Assembly (NCBI GenBank): GCA_003255025.1
Contig: QANY01008723.1
Location: 1,612,001-1,676,000, forward strand
Length of the DNA: 64,000 bases
Reading direction: 5' to 3'
Source: Datisca glomerata
Lineage: Eukaryota > Streptophyta > Magnoliopsida > Cucurbitales > Datiscaceae
The notes beneath the pieces are model-generated. The model was not told where the DNA came from. It saw only the letters and a program-made list of their open reading frames with translations, and did not search any database. Positions 11,220-22,283 of this stretch are shown piece after piece. Within the stretch, counting starts at the first letter, position 1. Each line of letters opens with the position of its first letter. Made by a program: the position numbers and the translations under genes.

Positions 11220-12960
11220 TCACGATAATACTAAAGATTGTAATTGGACTAATTCAACCCATTGAACCAGGTGAATCGAGGATACTAGCTCGGTTAAGTG
11301 GTCAATTCCGGCTCATGACTTCCATGCCCGTACGACTGGACCAGGTTGACCTGCAAATGATATATATGATCAAAACGGCCGAGTTTAGATGTTATATGTC
11401 ACAAAAGAAACAAATAACATTCTCTATATTGATTTCTAGATAAATATGTGCTAATTAAATTTCTATCAATCTTTTTATGACATTAGATTTTTGTCAGTTT
11501 TATTAATCTATCCAAAATTTTCTAATTTCATTTACCGTAAGATGCCCTTCATTATATATTTAAATTATTAAAAATTAATTCCAACAAAATAGATTTATAT
11601 CTCATAAATGACAAATTTGAAAAGGTCATTATCGCTCCTAAAAAAACTATCTTAGTTTACAAAATACCTAAAATTACAACTCTAAAAATACCTCTCAAAT
11701 CATTCAAAGATCTTTCTCTCTCCTAAATTAGATCTAAAAAACTTAGCAAATCTTAGTCTCTCTTGACACTCTAAAAATAATATATATATATATTAATAAA
11801 ATATTAATTTTGGGAATAAATATTTATTTTGATAATAAATAATGATTATCAAAATTAATTAAAATCAACAAGATTAAAAATAAAAAACTAAGGGAACAAT
11901 AATTATAAAAAAAATCAAAATTATAGATGATGTAACACAAATATCATTTATACCTGAAATAAACTCAAACAGCTCTCTCACACTCCAAATCTAACAAAAA
12001 ACAAACACCACATATACGAACAATAGTTATTAATATCTAATTATATTGACATGGATAAAATCATTATCAAACCAACAATCAATAAATATTACATACATAC
12101 AACAATGATGATCAATATCTAAATTTTATTGACATAGATGAAACTGCTATAACACCAATAACTAATAAATATTTACGCACATACAAACAATGATTATCAA
12201 TATCTAAGTATATTGACATGGGTGAAAAGTTTATCAATACCGACAACCAATAATTATTTATACACATACAAACAATGATGATTAATATCTATACATTGAC
12301 ATATAGAAACCGGTATCAACCCTAATAAGTAGTTACACTACAATGCCATTTAAAAATATTAATTTTAGAACAAAACTAATTTCCAGAACAAATAATAATT
12401 AATCAAAATTAATTAAAATCAATAAATAAAAAAACAAAATAAAAAAACAAGGAACAAATCTATAAGTTTTAGAAAAAGAGGCGGATGGATATCTACCACA
12501 AAAAATAATAATATTTCTATTCCTAAAATAACAACTAAAAGATAAAAATAATTAATTGTTACGATAAGAAGTTACTTAAATATAATGATATGAATAATCA
12601 CCTTAAAAATCAATCCAAAAAATCTTATCAGCAATTTTAAATTAAGGGTAAATAAATCTCACAGGAAACAATTCAAAATAAATAAATAGACACAATTCTT
12701 AATAACTATAAAACTTGACAAAAATCTAATAGAGGGTGTAAAATTTATTATTTATTGTAATTTCTGTTTTTATATACTTCACAATATTCTGGTTTAGCCC
12801 GCATATAAAGCATAGAGTAGTTTGGTCCAAATGCAATACGATTGATTCAAACAGAATGAGTTGATCCTCTCAAATTCTTTATATGAGTCAATCCGTATCG
12901 AACTAGGTCTTCCATTAGACGACCCGACCAACTTTGGGCCTTGTGATACTGCAGAGAGTA
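11220..12960. other. AT-rich intergenic DNA with old duplications
   Basis: No coding sequence is supported here. Two similar AT-rich segments (about 11800-11900 and 12340-12480) share CAAAATTAATTAAAATCAA and flank the tandem repeat listed separately. The stretches at about 11230-11350 and 12780-12950 are less AT-rich and resemble degenerate LTR-type sequence, but I could not assign them. Confidence 0.5.
12010..12310 (+). repeat. Tandem repeat, about 84-bp period, four degenerate copies
   Basis: The block AACAATGATGATCAATATCT and its variants recurs at about 12019, 12101, 12186 and 12271. Each is followed by a TATTGACATRGATRAAA-like block and an AATAAATATT-like block. The spacing is 82-85 bp. 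The unit is not recognised. Confidence 0.8.
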
Positions 12961-13139
12961 TCATCGATTATTTCTACATCGTATAATGATGGAAGGAAAA
13001 TGTGAAGGCGGTGAATTTGGAGATGATTTCCGTTCGAAACTTTGATCTTGACCATTTAAATTAGAGGTTTTTTCGACAAGAATGACAATATTATATAGAT
13101 AATTGATGAGAACGGCCCTTGAAAAAACAATAGCTGCAT

Positions 13140-14800
13140 ACATAGCCTATTCATTAATACTGTATGAACATATAAAAATTTTACATGACACGTGATATGA
13201 TTTAAAGCGGAAACTCCATCGAATAGAAGATAGAGCGAGAACTGTAGGATCAACTAGACGGTTATGAATAACATATGAATCAGTCGAAAGTACATGACTT
13301 ATCGATGTGATAATCCAAAGAGAAGCTAATCAAGAACATTAGATTGATCAGACGGTTAAGATTTACTGAAGTTGTTAATGTTGATAAACTAGATCTCAGA
13401 TGAATATTCTGTAGATCCTATTTTCAGATAGAATTAAATAAGTTGTATCAGATTATATGAAGGCCTATAAGTAGAGGCAAGATATAGAATGGTCAATTTC
13501 AGAAACTAAACTATATTTACTGGAAGCCAACTACACGGTGAATCTTAAATTATCAAAAAGATACAAAAGTCTAGTTATTGGAAATTTTTACGGAATTCGA
13601 TTTGGAGATTTTGATCAAAAGTTACGGTAATTTTTGTAAGTTATACTTTTTGCAGAACTTGATTCGGAGTTCCCAAACAAAAGTTATCATAATTTTCATG
13701 AAAGTTGCTTAGGAAGATAGAATATATAGAACAGATAAATTTTGAAATTATACATCATCATTTGGAAGATAATTACATGTATGATTATATATCATCGAAA
13801 GCATATGAAAATTAGCTTTTAGAAGAATCTCACAGAATTCGATTTAGAGCTCTCAATCAAAACTTATGGCATGATAACATGCAAGCTGTCAACTCACTCT
13901 CTTCTTCGACAACAGAAATAAGGGCGTAAGTCCTTAAGAGTGGCAGTTCATAAGTCCTACTCCTAGAAGGAACTAAGGGCGTAAGTTCTTGGGAGAGACA
14001 ATTCATAAGTCCTACTTCCTGAAGGAACTAAGGGCATAAGTCATTGAGAAGGGTAATTTTTTAGTTCTACTTTCAGAAGAAACTATAGGCGTAAGTCCTT
14101 GTGAGGGAAAACATAAACGATCAGACGTAATGTTAGAATAATAAAATATGATCATTACACATCAACGAATAAAATTCCGTTGAGTGTAATGGAGGCCAAT
14201 AAATAGAAAAAATTTCACATGACAAGTGACAAGATCTAGACTGAAGACTTCATCGAAGAGAAGATAGAGCGAGAACTATAGGATCAACTATGCAGTTATG
14301 AAGACGAGATCAATCAGATGAAAGTACATGGATTACTAATGTGGCAATCGAAAGAGAAGCTAATCAAGACCATTAGATTGCTCAGAAGGTCAAGATTTAC
14401 TAAAGTTGTTAATGTTGATAAATTAAATCTCAGAGAAATATTATGTTGATCCTATTTTCAGATAGAATTAGATAAGTTGTATTGGATTCTATGAAGACAT
14501 ATAAATAGAGGTAATATGTAACTCCAAATAAGGACTGAACGCACTCAACAACCATCAACACACACACAAGAAACAAGCACAATGTCTAGCTTACATTAGC
14601 CTTGTAAACTTTTCTCCATAATGAAATACTAGCAAAGTCTCCCTGTGATTTTTCTTTCCTTTAAGAGTTTTCCACTTAAATCACGAGTTCTTTATTCTCT
14701 CTCTAAATAAATCTCTTGATTTTCATATTATGATGTAAAAAATTCACGACCAATTATCAAAGATCGTGAATTTTTTCTTTTACACTATATAATAGATAAA
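13140..14800 (+). mobile_element. Deletion derivative of an LTR retrotransposon (Tat/Gypsy-like)
   Basis: Two direct repeats of about 300 bp (about 13180-13480 and 14215-14520) share blocks such as GAAGATAGAGCGAGAACT, AAAGTTGTTAATGTTGATAAA and ATCCTATTTTCAGATAGAATTA. Between them sits a 55-bp tandem array (13921-14110). The sequence just before the second copy, ending TTGAGTGTAATGGAGGCCAAT, resembles 62930-62960 in the Gypsy element's 3' LTR. I infer a shrunken element with a partial 5' LTR, residual internal DNA and a 3' LTR. No coding domain is left. Confidence 0.6.
13921..14110 (+). repeat. 55-bp tandem array, about 3.4 copies
   Basis: The block AGGGCGTAAGTCCTT recurs at 13921, 13976, 14031 and 14086, a strict 55-bp step. 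Each unit also holds a TTCATAAGTCCTACT-like block and a GAAGGAACTA-like end. A related word set (CTTTGGGAGCGGGCAATTTGTAAGTCC) occurs in the 80-bp array at 59500-59880. That supports a common element lineage. Confidence 0.85.
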
Positions 14801-14829
14801 ATGTTATATGTTGTTTTAACATATAACAT
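14737..14829. other. Two adjacent perfect hairpins
   Basis: Hairpin 1 has arms AAAAAATTCACGA (14737-14749) and TCGTGAATTTTTT (14764-14776) around a 14-base loop. Hairpin 2 has arms ATGTTATATGTT (14801-14812) and AACATATAACAT (14818-14829) around a 5-base loop. They lie at or just past the inferred 3' LTR end. Their role is unknown. Confidence 0.8.
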
Positions 14830-14896
14830 CTCATGAACTTCAATATTTATTGATCAAATTGTATTTCTTCAGAATTTTGTCTCTTACATGTGAAGA

Positions 14897-15935
14897 ATGA
14901 ATGCATTCCACATTCCTAGTTCAAGCCAGCTGAAAGGTAGAGGAATGAATAAGCATTATTGGACATTCATTAAAAATGGTGCTTTAGTCAAGTTGATGCA
15001 AGAACTGCATCAAGATCCAAAGTGGAGAGCAAATAGTTGCTTCAAGCAGGGTTTCGTAACTCCTTTAGAAGAGATTTTGCATAGAAAAGTACTAGGATGG
15101 CAGGATGTGGATTAAAGGCTAGTCTCATATTGAATCTCGTCTGAAGACATTGAAAGCAAAATATGGTGCCATATAGGGTATGTTAAGCAAACAATGGATT
15201 TGAATGGAATGGGGAACACATGATTGTTAATTATGGGAAGACCAATTGATGACTATGTTAAGGTACATTCATGTAATTTTCTTGTTTACACATGGTTTTC
15301 TTGTTTACACATGATTGTTAAATTGGTGCTCACACATAACCTTACTGATTGTAGAGAAATAAAGATGTTGTATGGCTTATAGATGAAACCTTTCTCATAC
15401 TTCTATGCATTGAGAGAAGTTTATGGATGTGATCGTGCAACTGGGGTCTATGTTTATGGTGCAGTTAACGAAGAGAATTAGATAAGGAATGAGGATGTTA
15501 ACATGGAGACTGTTGATTCTGAGTTTCATATTTCTAATCAGGAGCTCACATGTGCTGATTCTGACCCCACTCATCGAAATGATTCTGAGAGTATTTTTGT
15601 GTTACGAAACGAGTTCGTAAAGGCAAAAACAAGGCTATAGATGAAATGGACAAGGGTTTTAAGGAAATGGATTAATCTGTTGTAATGTTGGCACCTAAAA
15701 TTGATGGACGGATAGATGTTCTCAGTATTGACAAAGAGGTGACCGAGTGTAAAAAAAAAAAAACTTCAAGTTGCATTAGACGGTGTGGACGGGTTGGCAC
15801 GATCACAAATATATCATGCAGTCTGAAGCCTTGTTAGGGATCATGATATGCTACTATATTTCTTTTCATTGCCTGAGCATGAGAGGAAAGACTTTGTGCT
15901 AGACACATTTGCTTATAATGTTCAGCTGACTTGTG
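14897..15935 (+). pseudogene. Myb/SANT-like domain protein, pseudogene
   Basis: The opening frame (14897-15112) has K-G-R-G-M-N-K-H-Y-W-T, then L-M-Q-E-L-H-Q-D-P-K-W-R-A-N and F-K-Q-G-F-V. This is the pattern of the plant Myb/SANT-like (Myb_DNA-bind_3) domain. After the stop, pieces continue in other frames: an H-I-E-S-R-L-K-T-L-K-A-K-Y-G-like block (about 15125-15170), F-Y-A-L-R-E-V-Y-G-C-D-R-A-T-G (about 15400-15445) and an L-P-E-H-E-R-K-D-F-V-L tail (about 15870-15900). These match the family's middle and C-terminal parts in order. At least one intron-like gap (about 15260-15355) and several stops are present. Such genes are also partners of PIF/Harbinger transposases, but no transposase is seen here. 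Confidence 0.75.
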
Positions 15936-16744
15936 TTTTTCATAATCATGTGACTTTGACTTATGTGTTTTTTTTATTTGTCATGAGCTTGTTATTTGAT
16001 GACCTATGTTAATCTTGGATTATGGTACTGTCTACACGTCTTGAACTTCTGATGTTATAGAGAACTTGTTATGAATCAAGTCTATAAGAATATTTTTTGG
16101 ATATTGATTTGATTGGGTATAAATTTTGCAGATGTTTTTCAGATATGTATTTTTGAAGATGTTTATCGGATATATCTTGTTAAATTCACAAGATTGTGTA
16201 CAAAAGCTATATATAATACCACTAAAAATTGTATATAATTATTTAGTATATGAATATTCATGAATAATAAGCAATATATATCATTATAATTAAAATCTAA
16301 ATAGATCAAATAATTAATTGAAGAAAATAATACTTATTTTCTTGAAAGATATTTTAACAATGTCGTATGTTTTATTCTGATTCATTAATTTGATAACACA
16401 AACAATCATTCATATTCTCAATACTCATAATTCTGGTTTTGATTTCTAAGGGTTATTAGTAAACACATTAATTTGATTATTGGTTGTTCAATTATTTATC
16501 CAATTCTTAGAAAAACTGATTTCAAATTTCATCTTGATTCTAAATATAAGTAAACAAGCCGTTAAAACCTTAAGAAGTCATTCTTACATATAAAAATACA
16601 ATGTCATTCTTACATATAATAAAACTTTAAAAGATATTATACACTATAATTTTTGTAAATCAAAACAAACAATCAAAATTAACTCATAAATCTATTAAAA
16701 ATATTTTTTTTGAATTTATTTAGACCGTGAAAATCTAAACTTAT
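15936..16744. other. AT-rich intergenic DNA
   Basis: No coding sequence, no clear repeat and no RNA gene recognised. Confidence 0.5.
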
Positions 16745-16752
16745 GATCAAAG

Positions 16753-17068
16753 TAGGGGTGCTCACGAGGAATCATTTGTGGAAAGAAAATCGAGCTGAAA
16801 GTTTTCGGTTTGATTATTCGGTTGAGTATTTTAATGAATATTATTACAAAATATATATAATTATTTTTTTTGTTCGATTCAATTTTATATTAAATTATAT
16901 ATAAAAAATTAAAGATTCAATTCATCTCGATTTAATTTAAAAACTATCAAAATTTCAAATCAAATAAAAATTTTAATTTTTTAATTTCAACGAATTAAAC
17001 TTAAGCTACATAAAGAATTCATGATTATTTCCAACTCAATTTGATCCATGCTAAAATTTTCACCCCTA
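16753..17068. mobile_element. hAT-like MITE 1
   Basis: The segment starts TAGGGGTG and ends CACCCCTA, a perfect 8-bp terminal inverted repeat. It is flanked by GATCAAAG (16745-16752) and GACCAAAA (17069-17076), an 8-bp duplication with two mismatches, the length typical of hAT elements. The 316-bp interior is AT-rich, with a TTTTCGGTTTGATTATTCGG patch and no coding capacity. It resembles the second MITE at 21946-22275. Confidence 0.75.
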
Positions 17069-17099
17069 GACCAAAAAGCCCGAACTCAATGTCGAAATG

Positions 17100-17360
17100 A
17101 GAATGAGTGATGCTTCACGTAGACCGTGACACGTGCTGTGGTCACAGTCATCGAGAACTAAAGAAAGCCCAAACCCTAGCACACATTGATAGATTTCACG
17201 CCCTCTGACCTCTCTTAAGACATTGACACGTGCCTCTGCTCCCCTCCCCCCTCTCGAGCCTGTCACGTACCTCTGTCACCACAGTCACCAACTTGACCCC
17301 TCAAACCCTCTTTCTCTCTCTCTCTATCCTCTCTCTCTCTACATAAAATAGCTCAAAACT
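17100..17360 (+). promoter_or_regulatory. Promoter-like block without a visible gene
   Basis: A GC-richer island in AT-rich DNA. It contains ACACGTGC at about 17130 and again at about 17227 (ACGT-type bZIP/bHLH sites), CACGTAC near 17263, a telo-box-like AAACCCTAG near 17172, long CT runs (17309-17340), and an ACATAAAATAG TATA-like word at about 17341. The order of upstream ACGT boxes, pyrimidine patch and TATA-like word fits a plant core promoter reading to the right. No ORF or known microRNA follows, so a product is not proposed. Confidence 0.35.
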
Positions 17361-20300
17361 ACTTTTTCCCACCTTCCACTCCTTTATCTTTTATTTCTAA
17401 TATTTTTAATCTCTACCACTTAATATTATAACATTAAAATGGTACGAAAAATAGGTGTTAATTAGTGATTAATTAATTAATTGAGCATTAGTTTAGTAAT
17501 AAAGGACTATGAAAGTGGGTAGTGATTAATTTAATTAATTTAATGTTGGCTTCTTTTTACCCGGCAAGTGATTGAGCATTGGTTTGTGGGAACACATCAC
17601 TCTTTCATTGTGGATTTATTATTATTTTATAATAAAAAATTGTGATTTAATTATGATTTAAGTTCTGCTTTTGGTAATTGAGATGGGAGACATTACTATG
17701 ATTTGGATAACTATATAATTGTACTATCGTTGCTTTTTCTTTCTTTCTTTTTATTCTCTTATTTTACAAATGAAGTGCATTTCCATGCATAAGATATATA
17801 TTGTACATGGATGGAAATGAGTGAGATAAAAATGGTGCTTTTTATTTACGATGTAAGTAAATTATTTTGTGTTAAAGTATCTCAAATGTAAAATAAATGT
17901 ACTTCTCCAGTTTGATACATTTATGATTTAGCATAAGGACCATTTTATACCATCACATTTAGTGATGGTCTAATATTTTGAGAGAATGGATTATTATACA
18001 AATGATAATATAGTTGTTCTTTTTTTTAGATATATGTGTAGTCAAAATGCTATAGGTTTTTTGGATTTAGATTCTTTGTCATAAAAATAGAGGCAGTTAT
18101 CATGTCTAAGATCATTCAATCGTATGTTGGCTACCCAAATCAACTATTTAAACAAGAAAAATAACAAATTTTTATTATTAACTTTTTAATATAATTTGAT
18201 ATTATCTGAGCTGTCTAGAAACAAATTTGAATGTAATTCGACCTCATATCAGTTGTCTAGCATATAAATTCAAATGGCCCAATAACATGCCAAACTGCCT
18301 TAGAATCTCTTTTTAGGTTTTATTTCGTCTCTCTACCTAATCTTTATTTGAAGACGCTTGACTCTTATGATATTTTTTCTGAGGTCAATCGACTTTATTT
18401 AAAAAAATACTTCGATCCTCCACTGATGTAGATGATTCATATAAAACCATGTACTATAATTAGTTTAATATATGTTGAAGATAAAAAAATAGTAGGCTCC
18501 ACGAACGTTAAATATTATTATTCATTAAAAAAGTGTAAAAATCATTACATCATCTTTCACTTTTCATACATGGTCTGACGTGACTAGTCTACATCAACAG
18601 TGAGGGATGAGTTACATCTTATCTAATTACGAACCAAATATTGTTCATCTACTATAATACTATTAGTTAGAAGCTGAAATTAAACGTCACGATTAGACTC
18701 ATCAATAAAAAAAGTTAGGCTTATATGTGAATTAAAATTATTAATGCATAATATAAATGATTTAATTTACTTCAAGGAAAATAGCGTATATATAAATTTA
18801 AATCCAATATGGTGAAAATAGGTAACTAACAATTCATCTAAAAAAGAAATAAGAGGCGAATTAGTGCTTCATTTTAATTAGTAATGCCTTTTAATCTCTT
18901 ACAATATTTTAATTATTTAGTGATATATGGTGTTAAGGGTGACATGCATTTTACCAATCATATAAGATCTAGTCCGGTTGTCTAGGAGAAAGGCAAATCG
19001 ACCGAAAGTTCGATTCTTCATTGGTCACAATTTTATTATATAATACATTTCATCATTTAGCAAAAATATATTTTTATGTAAATCGATATTATCAAAATAA
19101 CATAAATCTATATGATTCCTATCCCTATTTCAAGTGTCATTCTTCTATGGCCTTCTTATTTAACACCCTTAGCCTTTTTGACGAGTCATCTTAGTTGAAA
19201 AATCCTAGAGGACACATTATATTCCACTTGTTTGGAGTTTACAATTCCCTATTGTTTTTTATTGCATCTAAATTGTTCTATTTCAAATTTCAAATGTATA
19301 TCTAGATTGATGTGTGATCACGTTTAACTGTACTACATTTTGTACTGCACTATATATCTCGTACTACACGTTATTGTAAGCCTATAAATAGACTCTCATA
19401 TGTACACATTCAATGACTACTGAAATACATATTATACTTAACAAAAGTGAGCAAGAACGATCCGTATAATTATTTAATTATTTTTCTATATAGTACATCC
19501 ATTAAGTTTTACTATCTTTTACATATGTTTTATATATCTACGTGCACGTCACATATTCGTCACATTGTAAATAATGATTAAGCAAAACATGTATTTCCTA
19601 AGCATGATTTCTAACTCGAGTTAAACTTAGCTAACACTAACTTTTAACACTTTGCCTAAACATTTCAACGGCTAGGATTACATGATTGGGAAATCATAAT
19701 TTTGAAATGTAGCATTTGCTAGTTGGCACCTGCGTGGTAAATATGTGACATCTATGTAAGCATATTATACATGAAAAAGTTAACAGAAGGACTACAGAGA
19801 ATCATTTTGAAGGTAGAGAGACTATTTTGATTCATTTTGAAATGTCAATTTCCAAAATTTAGAAATAATAGAAATGTACATTGAACATTTGTGTAATTCT
19901 CATAAAATTTGTAATTGGAGCAACGATATTCTATAAAATATACGACTCACGCTCCTTGAGGTTCTTTAAATTCTGTGAGATGTGAGGGTATTGTACCTAA
20001 ATGGACTTTTTTATTTTAAAGTAAAAGCTTGATGTCATCTTAAAATTATATTATCTGAACATTAGATATTTCTACAGTGGCAGAATGATATCAATATCGT
20101 GCTTGATCAGGATCATTCTATATGGAATTTTTATTAGACAATCTGAGGATAAATCTCTTAGATCAAACCCAGTACAGTCCAACAAAATAACAACAATACT
20201 CAACATTTCATTTGGAAGTGTCGATTCTGAATTAACCTTAGTGTGTCTATATGGTCTTTTTTTCAAAATAGACAAGAATCATGATCTCTTATATTCAGAA

Positions 20301-21937
20301 TTGTTTCTCTATATAATCCATCATGTCATCTGTAATGCCTTGATGTTTCATCAAAGATTATAACCTAAAAAATAAAGTAGTTTTGATTAAGGTATGTGAG
20401 TTCATGGAAAGTCAAATATGAATTAATTTGGATCATCCTTTATTATTGAGATCTTGACAGCCCTAATTAACTTTGTAAAATATAATAAAATGTCACATCA
20501 ATTTTTTCAAATTACATGTCAGGCTGATCTGAGCGCTGAGATCTTTACGGCCATATTAGCTATATTATCTCTTCTTGCTGAATCCCTAAAAGAGGGAATC
20601 CGTTTCTGAGATATATTATACCATTGGCATGAAGTCCAAATAATATAATACACAATTAAGCCTTATATGAGATACAAGCATATTCATGCTTGTAACTTAC
20701 AATTTATATGGATATATGTGTAAAATATTTTCCTATTTTTGTCAACCTTGTATCATTCTTAATTTATTTATGACATTATAAAAACTAAATAAAGTTAGGG
20801 TTACGTCGATTACTTAAGTCAATACATACATAAGTGTAGTTACGAATTATTGTTAGAGGATCAAGAAACTCGAGCTTTGATAATCCCATTAATTACTAAT
20901 GTAAATCATATTTTCACATTTCATTAATATGTAGCCAACCATCATTTCTGACGTCATATTCTGATAATCAACTTCAAGTTTAATACATTGTCAATACCAT
21001 AACATGCCTTGATAAAAACAATATTCCTCTATGATACTTTGATTGACATCAATAGCTTCAGTAGGAAAAAGTTCAATACTCTTAAAATACGGAAACTTAA
21101 GTATTATTTCTTATTAGATATTGTCACCTGACTCAAAATGTTATATTTTATTAATATTTTCTGGGTGTCAACAATGGAGTTCAATATAAGGAAAATTATA
21201 ATATATAACTCTTTTAATGTTTTATATGTAATAATGACTCTTGTATTTTTATATACAAGAATGATAATTTTAAAATTTTAAATGGTGTTGACTTCGTTTA
21301 AGAATAACAATAATTATTTTAGAATTTATTATTTTATCAATTATATAGTATCAATTAACAAGCTATATTTGTAAATACTAATTTTCAAGAGTAATTTTTA
21401 TCTATTATTTTTAAAATAATAGAGTAATTCTTATATAAAAAAGTGCTAGTTTAATAGCCCACAGTAACCAAATTTAGTAAAAGAAAAACCCACTAATTTA
21501 AGAGATGGGAAAGATGCTAAGGGACACATCATTACTTGGACTGACCAATAAGTCTTAGCATATTAATCAAAACCTAAATGCTCTTTAACAAGAATTGAAT
21601 AAGAATTCCCCACAACCCTACTTTATTTATCCTTTGTTAATTTATTTCTCAAGTTTGTGAATGTTATTTTAGTTTGAGAGAGCGAGTGTGTGTGCTAGTT
21701 CTCAACTTGACATTTGGGTGTTGAAATCGGTTTTTTATAAGTACTTTACTCAAAAAGCACTTTGTTAAGTTGAGTGCTTTCTTTTGATAATTATTTCTTT
21801 GGGATTAAACCCCTTTTGTTGTTTATTATTACTTTATCACCATAACCATTTCTTTTTAAATATGGATTTGTGAGAAATATCAGGGATTTCAAATAGGAGA
21901 AATTTTAACTTCCCCACATTTCGAAGTAAATAGTTGA
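17361..21937. other. Gene-poor AT-rich intergenic DNA
   Basis: Short frames exist (for example around 20085-20363) but show no protein family and no codon pattern that I trust. A B-box-like AGTTCGATTCT at about 19008 follows TCCGGTTGTCTAGG, which suggests a decayed tRNA or SINE head, but it cannot fold as a tRNA. I see nothing else definite in this region. Confidence 0.5.
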
Positions 21938-21945
21938 GATTTTAT

Positions 21946-22275
21946 TTGGGGTGTGAAAATATTTACCGATCCAATTAAATTGGACCGATGTGAATAAAGA
22001 ATGATTAGTTCGGTAAGTTTTTTTAAGTATCTATGGTAGTTTTGATTCGGTTATGTAAGAAACTGGTGATTTTTGGTTCATTCAAAATTCTATAAAACTA
22101 CGAACGGAATCATTATAACCGAAAAAGTACATTCAACTAGAATATTCAGTTCAATTCAGTTCGGTTTATATGCAATTCAAGGTGGATTCAATTTGGTACA
22201 ATGTCGAACTGAATATTTTCAATTCGGTCTGACTATTAGCTTAAAAACCGAACCAACCAATCTTGCACAACCCTA
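21946..22275. mobile_element. hAT-like MITE 2
   Basis: The element begins TTGGGGTGTGAAAAT and ends TTGCACAACCCTA, so the ends are imperfect inverted repeats (TTGGGGTG against TAGGGTTG). Flanks are GATTTTAT (21938-21945) and GATTTTAA (22276-22283), an 8-bp duplication with one mismatch. The interior has repeated TTCGGTT and AACCGAACC words like MITE 1 and no coding capacity. Confidence 0.72.
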
Positions 22276-22283
22276 GATTTTAA

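Noticed and set aside
18968..19028. tRNA or SINE-like stretch with a B-box-like AGTTCGATTCT
   Set aside because: The A-box region is too short and the acceptor arms do not pair, so it cannot be a functional tRNA. No repeat copy with a tail is seen here.
20085..20363. 92-codon frame on the plus strand
   Set aside because: It overlaps a frame of similar length on the other strand, has no family resemblance and lies in AT-rich DNA. It looks like chance.
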